Below, in pieces: positions 46,501 through 55,555 of a DNA stretch of 64,000 nt. The position numbers and the translations under genes are program-made. The stretch comes from an uncultured Bacteroidota bacterium. GTDB taxonomy: Bacteria > Bacteroidota > Rhodothermia > Rhodothermales > Salinibacteraceae. The notes below the pieces were generated by a model that was not told the DNA's origin, did not search any database, and saw only the letters and a list, made by a program, of their open reading frames with translations. The stretch covers positions 1 through 64,000 of the forward strand of contig CAJXLV010000008.1 in the NCBI GenBank assembly GCA_913056185.1, written 5' to 3'. Each line of letters starts with the position of its first letter. Position 1 is the first letter of the stretch.

Positions 46501-47349
46501 GTGGGCCGAGCCGACCGTTCTGCGTTTGTCCTCGAACAGCTTCGGGAGCGCATCGACCGCCCGACGACCGAACTCGAATACGAGACGCCGTACCAGCTCC
46601 TCGTCGCCGTCATCCTGTCGGCCCAGTGCACCGACGCGCGCGTCAACACCGCGACGCCCGATCTCTTCGCGGCGTACCCCACGGTGCAGGACCTGGCCCA
46701 GGCCTCTCCCGACGACATCTATCCGTACATCCAGTCCATCACCTTCCCCAACAACAAGGCCGGCTACCTCGCCAAGATGGCGCGGCAGGTGGTGGACACG
46801 TTCGGCGGCCGCATTCCCGACACCATCGAGGATTTAGAGACGCTGACGGGGGTGGGGCGCAAGACGGCCCGCGTGGTGGCCCAGGTGGCGCACGACGCCG
46901 ATGCGCTTCCGGTCGACACCCACGTCTTCCGCGTGTCCAACCGCATTGGGCTCGTCAAGGAAACCGCGACGACCCCCAAGAAGGTGGAGCGGCAGCTCAC
47001 GCGCGTCATCCCGAAAGAAGACTGGGGCGAGGCCCACCACCTCCTCATCCTGCACGGGCGCTACACGTGCACGGCTCGCTCCCCGGACTGCCACGACTGC
47101 CCCTTGACCGAGGCCTGCAAGCACTACGATCGCCTCCAGACGCGCCCCGACCCAGTCGATGGCCTCGACGCCACGGCGGGCAGGTTCTACTGCAGCACCA
47201 GCGATCACTATTTCGACGAGCCTGATACCCACGTCGACCGCCACGATCTCGAACAAACCGCCTGTCCCCATTGTGGCTCCATGCAGGTCCTGCGCACCAC
47301 CACCGGCGAGCCGACCAAGCAGGTCAAAGACTACCGGGTGAACGGGTAG
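46501..47349 (+). CDS. nth: Endonuclease III
   Basis: Base-excision glycosylase/AP lyase for oxidised pyrimidines. The 282-residue protein has the helix-hairpin-helix LTGVGRKTARVV with catalytic K121, the acidic D139 in VDTHVFRVSNR, and the iron-sulfur motif C190-x6-C197-x2-C200-x5-C206. Start is GTG 46501. Unlike the usual length of about 210 residues, the protein has a C-terminal extension of about 75 residues ending in ACPHCGSMQVLRTTTGEP, a single CxxC knuckle plus scattered His/Cys, possibly an extra zinc site. Confidence 0.95.
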   Translation: MGRADRSAFVLEQLRERIDRPTTELEYETPYQLLVAVILSAQCTDARVNTATPDLFAAYPTVQDLAQASPDDIYPYIQSITFPNNKAGYLAKMARQVVDTFGGRIPDTIEDLETLTGVGRKTARVVAQVAHDADALPVDTHVFRVSNRIGLVKETATTPKKVERQLTRVIPKEDWGEAHHLLILHGRYTCTARSPDCHDCPLTEACKHYDRLQTRPDPVDGLDATAGRFYCSTSDHYFDEPDTHVDRHDLEQTACPHCGSMQVLRTTTGEPTKQVKDYRVNG

Positions 47350-47469
47350 TTGCGATTGGGCGTGTGAGCGTGTGGAGGACCGGAAGATTTTTAGAAAGTC
47401 GTCTCGGCAGGGCGGCTCCACAACACTGCCACATCCCTGTATTTCTCCACAAGTGTTCCCCTTCCGACA

Positions 47470-49041
47470 ATGGACGCCTCCAACCGCCATCTCCTCCTTA
47501 TTCTTGACGGCTGGGGCCTGGCCGAAGACCCCTCCGTCAGTGCCATCGACGCGGCCGACACGCCGTTTGTGGATCGCCTCTACGACGAGCATCCGCACGC
47601 CACCCTCAAAGCGTCGGGGTTGGAGGTGGGCCTGCCGGAGGGGCAAATGGGCAACTCGGAGGTCGGGCACATGAACCTGGGGGCGGGGCGCATCGTGCAT
47701 CAAGAAATCCTCCGCATCTCGAATGCGATTGAGGACGGCTCCTTCTTCGACAACGACGCGCTGGTTGGCGCCGCCCGGCACGCGAAGGCGAACGGCCAGA
47801 AGCTGCACCTGATGGGCTGCTTCTCCGACGGCGGCGTGCACAGCCACCTGGAGCACCTTTACGGCCTCCTGGAGCTGGCGCGGCGCGAGGGCCTCGAGCC
47901 CGCCCAAGTAAACGTGCACGCCTTTACCGACGGGCGCGACACCGATCCGCACGGCGGCGTGGACTACATGCGGCAGTTTCAGGAGCGGGCCGACGAGATT
48001 GGCGTGGGGCGGCTCGTGTCCATTGTGGGACGCTACTACGCCATGGACCGCGACGAACGCTGGACCCGCACCGAGCGTGCCTACCGGCTGCTGACGGAGG
48101 GCGAGGGGGCGGTGTTTGACGCCCCGGTCGCGGCCCTGGAGGCCAGTTACCAGGACGAGGTGACCGACGAATTCGTGGAGCCGTGCCGGATTCGAGTCGA
48201 CGACGAGAACGCGTTTGGCAACCACGGCACCCGCGTCGAGGACGGCGACGCGGTGATTTACTACAACTTCCGCTCCGACCGGGCGCGACAGCTGACGCGC
48301 GCCTTCACGGTGGACGGCTTCGAGGGCTTCGAGCGGGACCGCCTCACCGACCTCGAGTTCGTAACGATGTCGCCCTACGACGATGCGTTCGACGTGCCGA
48401 TTGCGTTCGACAAGCTGAACCTGGAAGGGACGCTCGGGGAGGTCATCAGCGAGCGGGGCGGGCGGCAACTGCGGGCCGCCGAGACGGAGAAATACGCCCA
48501 CGTGACCTACTTCTTCAGCGGCGGACGGGAAGAGCCGTTCGAGCACGAAGATCGCATCCTGGTGTCTTCCCCCGAGGTGGCCACCTACGATCTCCAGCCC
48601 GAAATGAGCGCCCCGGAGCTCGCCGACCGGGTCAGCGAGGCGCTGCGCGCCCACGACTACGCCCTCGCCGTCCTCAACTTCGCGAACCCCGACATGGTGG
48701 GCCACACCGGCGACTTTGAGGCGGCGGTGGCTGCCTGCCAGACCGTCGACCGGTGCGCGCAGCAGGTCGTAGAAACCGCTCGTGAACGCGGCTACTCCGT
48801 CAGCATCATCGCCGACCACGGCAACGCCGACAAGATGAAGACCCCGGACGGGGCCCCCCACACCGCTCATACCACCGCCCTCGTCCCGCACATCATCCTA
48901 AAGGACGACTTCGACGGACCGGTGCAGGACGGCAAGCTGGGCGACGTGGCCCCTACCATCCTTGCCCTCCTCAACGAAGAGATTCCCGACTCGATGGACG
49001 GCACCGTCCTTGTCCCCCCCGAACAGGGTGCGGCTTCGTAG
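47470..49041 (+). CDS. gpmI: 2,3-bisphosphoglycerate-independent phosphoglycerate mutase
   Basis: Interconverts 3- and 2-phosphoglycerate in glycolysis and gluconeogenesis. The 523-residue protein belongs to the alkaline phosphatase superfamily: ILDGWGLAED at the N-terminus (metal site), catalytic serine S63 in MGNSEVGHMNLGAGR, YYAMDRDERW, DHGNADKM near the C-terminus (metal ligands). It is preceded by C-rich leader sequence and converges on sppA with 28 bases between stops. Confidence 0.96.
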   Translation: MDASNRHLLLILDGWGLAEDPSVSAIDAADTPFVDRLYDEHPHATLKASGLEVGLPEGQMGNSEVGHMNLGAGRIVHQEILRISNAIEDGSFFDNDALVGAARHAKANGQKLHLMGCFSDGGVHSHLEHLYGLLELARREGLEPAQVNVHAFTDGRDTDPHGGVDYMRQFQERADEIGVGRLVSIVGRYYAMDRDERWTRTERAYRLLTEGEGAVFDAPVAALEASYQDEVTDEFVEPCRIRVDDENAFGNHGTRVEDGDAVIYYNFRSDRARQLTRAFTVDGFEGFERDRLTDLEFVTMSPYDDAFDVPIAFDKLNLEGTLGEVISERGGRQLRAAETEKYAHVTYFFSGGREEPFEHEDRILVSSPEVATYDLQPEMSAPELADRVSEALRAHDYALAVLNFANPDMVGHTGDFEAAVAACQTVDRCAQQVVETARERGYSVSIIADHGNADKMKTPDGAPHTAHTTALVPHIILKDDFDGPVQDGKLGDVAPTILALLNEEIPDSMDGTVLVPPEQGAAS

Positions 49042-49069
49042 CCCCCGCGGCATCGAAAACAATTCCCGT

Positions 49070-50875
49070 TCACTCAATCGTCGGCGTGAAAGGAAGGCGC
49101 GTCTGGATCGCGCCCTGTGAGCCGACCACGCGATCCAGCACTTGCCGCTTCTGAGAGAGGGATTCGTCGAGGGGGCCCAGCGTTGCCGAGCGCCACGCCT
49201 GCCGGGCGCGAGTGGCAAACTGCTCACTGAAGCGCTGCAGGAAGGTTTTTGAGCGGGGAAGGAGACGCGTGCGGTACGGCCCCTCGCCCAGCCCCGCCGC
49301 CTGCCCCGCCATCGCCACCGCGTCCGCCAGCGTGCCGGTGGTGTCCACCAGCCCCGCCTCCATCGCATCGCGCCCAGACCACACGCGGCCCTGCGCCACC
49401 GAGTCGACCTGCGCCACCGACAGGCCCCGCGCATCCGCCACGCGCTGCAGAAACGTCTGATACGTCTGGTCGATGGAGCGGGCCAGAAGCGCCCGCTCGC
49501 GATTCGAGAGCGCCTTCGTCGGCGAGTACAGGTCGGCATACGGACTGGTCTGCACGCGGTCGAACGTGATCCCCAGCTTGTTTTCAAAAAACTCCTGAGC
49601 ATCGACGAGGAGTCCAAACACGCCGATGGACCCGGTCGTGGTCGTCGGGTCGGCCACGATGGAGTCGGCCCCCGCGGCGAGGTAGTACCCGCCCGAGGCG
49701 GCCACGTCGCCCATCGACACGATCACCGGCTTTTCGGCGGCGGTGCGCGTTACGGCCCGCCACATCGCCTCCGAGGCCGCGGCACTCCCGCCGGGCGAAT
49801 TCACGCGCACAACCACCGCCTTCGTAGACGGCGTGGTGCGGGCCGTCTCCAGGGCGCTGGCCAGGTCCGTAGACCCGAGCGCCTGTGCCCCACCAAAGGG
49901 GGCCTGGTCGTCCGTCGACCCCGTCACGATATTGCCCTCCGCGTACACAATGTCCACCTGTCCCGCCCCCGTAAACGACTGCCCGGCAGAGGCCGCCGAG
50001 ACGCGCTGGTACGCATCGACGGAGACCGTCGTCAGGTCGTCCGTCTCGTTGGCGCCCACCACCGAGCGCAGGCGGTCTCGCACCTCATCCTCGTAGAGCA
50101 GCCCGTCAAGAAGCCCCTCCGCTACGGCTCGCTCCGCGGAGAGGAACGCGTCCTCCTCGGCCAGCGCATCGAGCGCCTCCACCGACCGCCCCCGGGCCTC
50201 CGCAATTGCCGCCATGAAGCGGTCGTTCACCGTTTCGAGCAGGGCCGTGACCTGTTGGCGGTTTGGCTCAGACAGGTCCTTGCGAACAAAGGGCTCGCCC
50301 GCACTCTTGTATTTGCCCGCCCGAATGAGCTGCGGCTCCGCATCGAGTCGCTCAAACGTGCCGTCGAAGAAGCTGAGGATGGTGGCAAAGCCGTTGTACT
50401 CGAAGGGCGACTGCGGCGCCGTAAACACACTGTCGGCGGCACTCGCCACGAAATACCCCTTTTCCGACATCCCAAACTCATCGCTGGAGGCAAAGACCGG
50501 GACGCCGCTCTCGCGGGTCCGGAGGACCGCCTGGCGCACCTCCTCCAGCGTGGCCCAGCCGGCAGAGACGCCCTGCAGGCGCAGCCACACGGCCTCGATG
50601 CGCGCGTCCGAGCGGGCCTTTTGAAGCGACGACTGCAGGTCGCGCAGGTCGTAGGCCGGCTCTCCCCCAAACGCCCGGCGGAAGGGGTCGTCCGTCGTGC
50701 GCTCCGGGATGCTGCCCTGCAGGGGCACCGTCAGGACCGACCCGGGCTGCACGCTGGGCGCCTGATCCGCCGAGAGCGACAGGGCAAAGAAAAAGAAGAC
50801 AAAGAAAAAAACAACAAGCCCGAGTGCCAGCAGCGTTCCAATCACGCTGGCAGCCAGGGTGGACAGAAAGCGCAT
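49070..50875 (-). CDS. sppA: Signal peptide peptidase SppA (67K type)
   Basis: A 601-residue membrane-anchored serine protease that degrades signal peptides after cleavage. It has an N-terminal membrane segment (about residues 10-35, very Phe-rich) and two ClpP-like domains, the length of the long (67K) SppA form. The general-base lysine is in the N-terminal domain (IRAGKYKSAGEPF) and the nucleophile serine in the C-terminal domain (GDVAASGGYYLA), consistent with the E. coli Lys/Ser dyad. It stands alone between gpmI and the hrcA cluster. Confidence 0.93.
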   Translation of the reverse strand: MRFLSTLAASVIGTLLALGLVVFFFVFFFFALSLSADQAPSVQPGSVLTVPLQGSIPERTTDDPFRRAFGGEPAYDLRDLQSSLQKARSDARIEAVWLRLQGVSAGWATLEEVRQAVLRTRESGVPVFASSDEFGMSEKGYFVASAADSVFTAPQSPFEYNGFATILSFFDGTFERLDAEPQLIRAGKYKSAGEPFVRKDLSEPNRQQVTALLETVNDRFMAAIAEARGRSVEALDALAEEDAFLSAERAVAEGLLDGLLYEDEVRDRLRSVVGANETDDLTTVSVDAYQRVSAASAGQSFTGAGQVDIVYAEGNIVTGSTDDQAPFGGAQALGSTDLASALETARTTPSTKAVVVRVNSPGGSAAASEAMWRAVTRTAAEKPVIVSMGDVAASGGYYLAAGADSIVADPTTTTGSIGVFGLLVDAQEFFENKLGITFDRVQTSPYADLYSPTKALSNRERALLARSIDQTYQTFLQRVADARGLSVAQVDSVAQGRVWSGRDAMEAGLVDTTGTLADAVAMAGQAAGLGEGPYRTRLLPRSKTFLQRFSEQFATRARQAWRSATLGPLDESLSQKRQVLDRVVGSQGAIQTRLPFTPTIE

Positions 50876-51211
50876 GGAGGAACCGAAAAATCAGGAGGGC
50901 AGCGATGAAGACGGACGGGAAGCCGTCGGGTATGTATTCCGGAAGGGGGGGCACCGTTTCACTGCACACAAGGGGACGCGCTACAGCCTGCGAGGCGCAA
51001 GAGCCGCGCGTTCATCGTGCAGGGGCGCAGCAGTCTGGACAAAGGGGAAACCCGAAACTCGTCCTCAAGTACATACCATGGTTCTTGCTCGACTGCCACA
51101 CTCCAGGCGGCCGCGTTCCTTCGGCGAGTCGTTCCACCCGTGCCCAGAGAGGTAGCTCGACAGGCCGCCCCACGGACCGAATATCTTCGTGCGCATCACT
51201 CTCACAGTGCC
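50876..51211. other. Divergent intergenic region sppA/hrcA
   Basis: About 335 bases between divergent genes. I searched for the HrcA operator (CIRCE, TTAGCACTC-N9-GAGTGCTAA) and did not see it. No terminator, repeat or RNA gene recognised. Confidence 0.4.
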
Positions 51212-52306
51212 GTGAGCCCCGTAGAATACACCGACGACCGCCCATCGCTCAGCGACCGGGAGCGTAACATCCTCCGTCTGGTGGTAGAGCAGTTTGTGGA
51301 TACCGCCGGCCCGGTAGGGTCCCGGTCTCTGGCCAAAGACGGAGCCGTGGACCTCAGTGCGGCCTCTATCCGCAACACCATGGCGGACCTCGAGGACATG
51401 GGGTACCTCGATCATCCGTATACCTCTGCTGGGCGAGTGCCAACCAAGCTCGGCTACCGCACGTTTGTCGACGAGCTCATGGACACCCCCGAACTGTCGG
51501 AGGTCGAGCGAGAAGTTCTCAAGGTCAAGCTTGCTCGCCTGGTAGGGGATACCGAGGAGCTTCTTAGCGAAAGCACACGTCTGCTGAGCAAGCTGACCAA
51601 CCTGTTGGGCATTGCCCTCACGCCCCGGCTGTCTACGGCGATCCTGGAGCGGTTGGACATTGTGCCACTGTCCAGCGCACGCCTCATGTTTGTCCTGAGC
51701 CTCAAAGGCGGGCTCGTGAAGACGGTCGTTCGACGATTTCAGCCCGATTTGCAGCGGGCCAAGATCGACCGCATCGTGTCGCTCCTCAACGAGCGCATCG
51801 CTGGGCTGACCCTCATGGACATCCGCGATACCTACCGAGATCGCTTGAAAGACCTTTCCGATGAGACGGGCCTGGTGGATCTCGTCCTGGAGGACGCCTC
51901 GCTCCTCTTCAGCGAGCCGGATGAAGGTCGCCTGCAGTTTGACGGGACGCAGAACATTCTGACCCAGCCTGAATTCCAAGACCCGGATGATGTTCGGCAG
52001 CTCATTGAGACGATTGAAGACGAAAATCGTGTGGTGCAGGTGCTGGAAAATCTGTTCGAGGCCAATCCAGACGCGGTGGGGCAGGCGGTTGTGCGCATTG
52101 GCAGCGGGGCCCGCGAGGACGAGATGAGCGACTACTCCATCGTGCTTTCCCCCTACCAGTTTGGGGACACGGTCGGCTCACTGGGCGTCATCGGCCCGAA
52201 ACGGATGGACTACGGACGCGCCGTTGCGCTGGTAGAAAACATGGCGACTGTGTTGAACCGGCCGTCCGACCATGAGTCCGACGCTTCCGGCTCGCCCTCT
52301 GCGTGA
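51212..52306 (+). CDS. hrcA: Heat-inducible transcription repressor HrcA
   Basis: A 364-residue repressor of class I heat-shock genes. The N-terminal winged-helix domain (LSDRERNILRLVVEQFVDTAGPVGSRSLAK...SAASIRNTMADLEDMGYLDHPYTSAGRVPT) is diagnostic, followed by the GAF-like dimerisation/effector domain (GGLVKTVV, GVIGPKRMDYGRAVALVE). The start is the GTG at 51212 (VSPVEYTDDRPSLSDRERN); the frame extends to 51017 through non-conserved sequence. It heads the run hrcA-grpE-dnaJ. A 16-bp tandem repeat spans its stop codon. Confidence 0.94.
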   Translation: MSPVEYTDDRPSLSDRERNILRLVVEQFVDTAGPVGSRSLAKDGAVDLSAASIRNTMADLEDMGYLDHPYTSAGRVPTKLGYRTFVDELMDTPELSEVEREVLKVKLARLVGDTEELLSESTRLLSKLTNLLGIALTPRLSTAILERLDIVPLSSARLMFVLSLKGGLVKTVVRRFQPDLQRAKIDRIVSLLNERIAGLTLMDIRDTYRDRLKDLSDETGLVDLVLEDASLLFSEPDEGRLQFDGTQNILTQPEFQDPDDVRQLIETIEDENRVVQVLENLFEANPDAVGQAVVRIGSGAREDEMSDYSIVLSPYQFGDTVGSLGVIGPKRMDYGRAVALVENMATVLNRPSDHESDASGSPSA

Positions 52307-52337
52307 TTCGCCCTCTGCGGGATTCGCCCTCTGCGTG
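52290..52337. repeat. Three 16-bp tandem copies across the hrcA stop
   Basis: GCTCGCCCTCTGCGTG (52290-52305), ATTCGCCCTCTGCGGG (52306-52321), ATTCGCCCTCTGCGTG (52322-52337). The hrcA TGA (52304-52306) lies at the junction of the first and second units. Confidence 0.9.
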
Positions 52338-52472
52338 ATGCGGCCTCCATCTCGGCACCGTCCGAGCGGCACCGTGCCAGCGGCACTGGAGGGGCGTCCA
52401 GCGCCCCCGACGGGTGGAGAAGAGGCAGTCCCGCGGAGGACACCTCCACGCGTATCTCTTGCGGCCCTGTCG

Positions 52473-52514
52473 CTCGTGTCCCTCGCCTCGTGTCCCTCGC
52501 CTCGTGTCCCTCGC
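52473..52514. repeat. Three perfect 14-bp tandem copies ahead of grpE
   Basis: CTCGTGTCCCTCGC is repeated three times without mismatch, ending about 90 bases before the grpE start. Confidence 0.9.
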
Positions 52515-52604
52515 AGCGCCCGGTGCCCCGGCGTGTAAAGAATGCACCCGCACCATCTTGATTCTTCCTCTGTCGTGACCACAGACCAGACCCACGGACG
52601 CCCG

Positions 52605-53294
52605 ATGACCGACGAAACGACTCCTGAGGCCGACTCTGCCAGTGTTGAGGCGGAATCGGACGCCCCTGACACAGCGCCTGCGGACACAGCGCCTGCGGAG
52701 CCGGAGGTGCATGACCCGGACGCGCAGGATTCCGACGTGCAGGATTCCGACGTGCAGGATTCCGACGTGCATGAACACGGTGACACGGCGGAGCGCCTCC
52801 GCGACGACCTGGAGGCGCTGCGGGAGGAGCGAGATGACCTGGAGGATCGCCTCCTTCGCAAAGCCGCCGAGGTCAAAAACATCCGCCGTCGGATGGAGCG
52901 GGAGAAGCGCCGCCGACACAGGGCGGGGAAGGTGACGGTGCTCGAATCCATGCTGGAGGTGCTCGACGACTTTGAGCGCTCGCTCGATGCGGCCCACACG
53001 CTGCAGGAGGCAGATGACCCCGCCTCGGCGTACGATTCGTTGAAGGGGGGCGTAGAAATGGTTTTTGAAAAGTTCCAGGATCAACTCGCTGCTCTCGGGG
53101 TGGAGCCCATCGCTGCGGAGGGAGAACCGTTCGATGAGCACCTGCACGAGGCCATGATGCGGCAGCCCTCCGAAGACGCCGAGCCTGGCACAGTGCTCAA
53201 TGAGGTGCAGAAAGGGTACACCCTGGGCGACCGCGTGCTTCGCCACAGCCGTGTTGTGGTGGCCACTGAGCCGCCGGAAGACAACGCCGACTGA
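52605..53294 (+). CDS. grpE: Nucleotide exchange factor GrpE
   Basis: Co-chaperone that releases ADP from DnaK. The 229-residue protein has the long N-terminal helix (RLRDDLEALREERDDLEDRLLRKAAEVKNIRRRM), the helical bundle, and the C-terminal beta domain with the family signature FDEHLHEAMMRQ...GTVLNEVQKGYTLGDRVLRHSRVVV. The first about 60 residues are an acidic, low-complexity tail built on two small repeats (PADTA and QDSDV). Start ATG 52605 is a choice; an ATG at 52542 would add 21 residues. dnaK is not adjacent. Confidence 0.94.
   Translation: MTDETTPEADSASVEAESDAPDTAPADTAPAEPEVHDPDAQDSDVQDSDVQDSDVHEHGDTAERLRDDLEALREERDDLEDRLLRKAAEVKNIRRRMEREKRRRHRAGKVTVLESMLEVLDDFERSLDAAHTLQEADDPASAYDSLKGGVEMVFEKFQDQLAALGVEPIAAEGEPFDEHLHEAMMRQPSEDAEPGTVLNEVQKGYTLGDRVLRHSRVVVATEPPEDNAD
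52668..52769. repeat. In-frame 15-bp repeats in grpE 5' region
   Basis: Two perfect copies of a 15-bp unit (52668-52682 and 52683-52697) and three perfect copies of another (52725-52739, 52740-52754, 52755-52769) encode repeats of PADTA- and QDSDV-type pentapeptides. The 15-bp unit keeps the reading frame. Confidence 0.85.
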
Positions 53295-53620
53295 TCTTCT
53301 GCCGCAGAGACGTGCCGCCCCTTCCGTTCCCGCCGCGATCCGTCAGGCCGAAGCCCTGAGACAGCGGCGGCTCGGCCTTCCCGCCCCCGCGCCGCACACA
53401 GCTGTGCCCCACACAGTTGCGCCCCACACAACCACGAGGGGCGCTTCCGAGTCCCTCATGCGCGCCCCCGTTCCCCCGCCACTCGCATACGGCTCCACAT
53501 GCGCCGCAGGGCATCGGGGCCCTCTCCACCGTCCACTGAGCCGCCCGTTCCGCTGCCGCAAGACTGCGCTTCACGACCGGTGTCGGCGACGCGTTCTTTT
53601 CGCAACGACCCGTACTGCCC
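53295..53620. other. Intergenic region grpE-dnaJ
   Basis: About 325 bases with no gene. It contains imperfect 15-bp repeats (53392-53436). No obvious terminator, so transcription from hrcA-grpE may continue into dnaJ. Confidence 0.5.
53392..53436. repeat. Three imperfect 15-bp tandem copies
   Basis: CCGCACACAGCTGTG, CCCCACACAGTTGCG and CCCCACACAACCACG follow each other directly; CACACA is constant while the second half varies. Confidence 0.7.
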
Positions 53621-54796
53621 ATGCCGAGCGATTATTACAACGTCCTTGGCGTCTCCGAGGACGCCTCCGAAAAGGAAATCAAAAAGGCGTACCGGAAAAA
53701 GGCCATGGAGTACCACCCGGACCGAAACCCGGACGACCCTGAGGCTGAGAAAAAGTTTAAGGAGGCCTCGGAGGCGTACGAGGTGCTCTCCGATCCGGAG
53801 AAGCGCCAGCGGTACGATCAGTTCGGGCACGCGGGCCTTGGGAACGACCGAGGAGCGGGCCGGGGCCGTGGGGGACAGGGGTTCCGCGACGTCGAAGACA
53901 TTTTTGATGCCTTCAACGAGATCTTCGGAGGAGGGCGCGGGGGCGGACGCGGCCGACGCCGCAGCCGATCAGACCGGGGCCGCGGGCGCCCGGGCAGCGA
54001 CCTGCGCGTGTCCCTGGCCCTCACGCTGGAGGAAATTGCGGAGGGCACCGAAAAAAATCTGAAGCTCCAGAAGTACCTGGAGTGTGAGTCGTGCGACGGC
54101 ACGGGCGCGGAGGGGGGCATGGGCGGCCAGAATTTTTCCATGTGCCCGCAGTGCGACGGCACCGGCGAGATCCGACAGGTGTCCCGGTCGGTCTTTGGGC
54201 AGATGGTGAACGTGCAGCCCTGCCCGCGCTGCGAAGGAGAAGGGCGCATCATCGACAATCTGTGTGCGGACTGTGGGGGCGAGGGGCGCGTCCAGGGGGA
54301 GGAAACCATTTCCATCAATGTGCCGCCCGGTGTGATGGAGGGAAATTACCTGACCCTCTCAGAGGCTGGCAATGCGGGGCTCCGTGGCGGGCCGGCGGGC
54401 GACCTGCGCATTGAGATTGAGGAGACGCCCCACGAGCATTTTGAGCGAGATGGACTCGACATTTACTACGATCTGCACCTGTCCTTCCCCGAGGCGGCAC
54501 TGGGAACGGAGGTGGACGTGCCGACCCTGGACGGGCGGGCGCGCCTGGAGGTAGAGCCGGGGGCGCAGGCGGGCAAAATTCTGCGCATGCGGGGGCGGGG
54601 CCTCCCGGACCTGGAGGGCAGCGGCCAGGGCGATCAGATGATCCGCGTGCACGTATGGACCCCGCAGGACCTGACGCCGAAGGAGCAGGAGCTGCTCGAA
54701 GAGCTCCGCGACCACGACCATTTTCAGCCGCATCCGGACCGGGAGGAGACGGAGACGTCGTTCTTTCGCCGCGTGACGGATGTGTTCACGTCGTGA
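53621..54796 (+). CDS. dnaJ: Chaperone protein DnaJ
   Basis: Hsp40 co-chaperone of DnaK, 391 residues. The J domain has the HPD triad at 32-34 (YHPDRNP). A Gly/Arg-rich linker follows (about 75-125). Four zinc motifs are intact: [24 protein letters not shown] and CADCGGEG. The C-terminal substrate-binding domains are present. The start [10 protein letters not shown] is the family start and is preceded by CCC. It is third in the hrcA-grpE-dnaJ run. An imperfect 14-bp repeat array follows the stop. Confidence 0.97.
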   Translation: MPSDYYNVLGVSEDASEKEIKKAYRKKAMEYHPDRNPDDPEAEKKFKEASEAYEVLSDPEKRQRYDQFGHAGLGNDRGAGRGRGGQGFRDVEDIFDAFNEIFGGGRGGGRGRRRSRSDRGRGRPGSDLRVSLALTLEEIAEGTEKNLKLQKYLECESCDGTGAEGGMGGQNFSMCPQCDGTGEIRQVSRSVFGQMVNVQPCPRCEGEGRIIDNLCADCGGEGRVQGEETISINVPPGVMEGNYLTLSEAGNAGLRGGPAGDLRIEIEETPHEHFERDGLDIYYDLHLSFPEAALGTEVDVPTLDGRARLEVEPGAQAGKILRMRGRGLPDLEGSGQGDQMIRVHVWTPQDLTPKEQELLEELRDHDHFQPHPDREETETSFFRRVTDVFTS

Positions 54797-54818
54797 GATC
54801 GCTTGCAGGGGCGAGACC

Positions 54819-54874
54819 ATTGCAGGAAGATCATTGCGGGAAGACCACTTCGGGAAGACCGTTGTGGGAAGGTG
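54819..54874. repeat. Four 14-bp tandem copies after dnaJ
   Basis: ATTGCAGGAAGATC, ATTGCGGGAAGACC, ACTTCGGGAAGACC and GTTGTGGGAAGGTG lie end to end, starting 22 bases after the dnaJ stop. GGAAG is constant. A related pair (GTGCGCCGGAAGTC, TGTGCCGGAAGTGC) lies about 60 bases further on. Confidence 0.85.
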
Positions 54875-55015
54875 TGGGAAGGCCGCGGGCGGGCACGCTT
54901 CCTGTCCCGAAACATGCTGCCTCGAAGTGCGCCGGAAGTCTGTGCCGGAAGTGCGTTTGAGGCCCCTGGTGTCCAGGCACCGGAGTCACTGTTGTTGCAC
55001 GCATGCTGTCCCCTC

Positions 55016-55555
55016 ATGGCTGTAGATCCGAGCACATTCCGCGCGATCATGCGCCGGGTGCCGTCGCCCGTCGTGGTTGTGACCGCCCAGGGCCCGACCG
55101 AGGCCCGCGGCATTACCATCGGCTCCTTTGCGAGCGTGGCGCTCGAGCCCCCGCTGGTGAGCTTCAATGTCGCTCGGGAGGCGCGCATGTACGACGTGAT
55201 GCAGGCGTGCGAGCGGTTTGTGGTGCATGTGTTGGATGAACGCCAGGTGCACCTCGCGAAGCAGTTTGCGGTGCCCAACCTCACAAGCGGGGAGCAGTTT
55301 GAGGCAGTGCCTCACGCACGCGACCCAGATGGCACGCCCGTTCTGGACGGTGGGGCGGCGGTGCTCCGGTGCCGCCCGCACGATGCTGTGCCGGCGGGCG
55401 ATCATGCGCTGTACGTAGGGCGGGTGGAGGCGGTGGAGGCGCGGCCCGGCGACGGAGCAGTGCTGTACTACGAGGGCGACTACCGGGGCGTGGGCAGCGA
55501 ACTGCCGTCCACGCGGTTGGCGCCCGTAAACCGTGCATCGAGCGAATCGTCCTGA
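55016..55555 (+). CDS. Flavin reductase-like FMN-binding split-barrel protein
   Basis: A 179-residue protein of the flavin reductase domain family. It starts MAVDPSTFRAIMRRVPSPVVVVTAQGP, has GITIGSFASVALEPPLVSFNVAR (FMN/NADH contact region) and HALYVGRVEAVEARPGDGAVLYYEGDYRGVG. Such proteins reduce free flavin for partner monooxygenases or act as FMN-dependent oxidoreductases. No partner oxygenase is adjacent. The open frame runs back to 54803 through repeat sequence; ATG 55016 is the family start. Its 3' end overlaps the convergent next gene by 76 bases. Confidence 0.88.
   Translation: MAVDPSTFRAIMRRVPSPVVVVTAQGPTEARGITIGSFASVALEPPLVSFNVAREARMYDVMQACERFVVHVLDERQVHLAKQFAVPNLTSGEQFEAVPHARDPDGTPVLDGGAAVLRCRPHDAVPAGDHALYVGRVEAVEARPGDGAVLYYEGDYRGVGSELPSTRLAPVNRASSESS

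Noticed and set aside
54803-55015. Longer start for the flavin reductase
   Set aside because: The extra 71 codons translate the 14-bp repeat array and Arg/Cys-rich sequence; family similarity begins at 55016.
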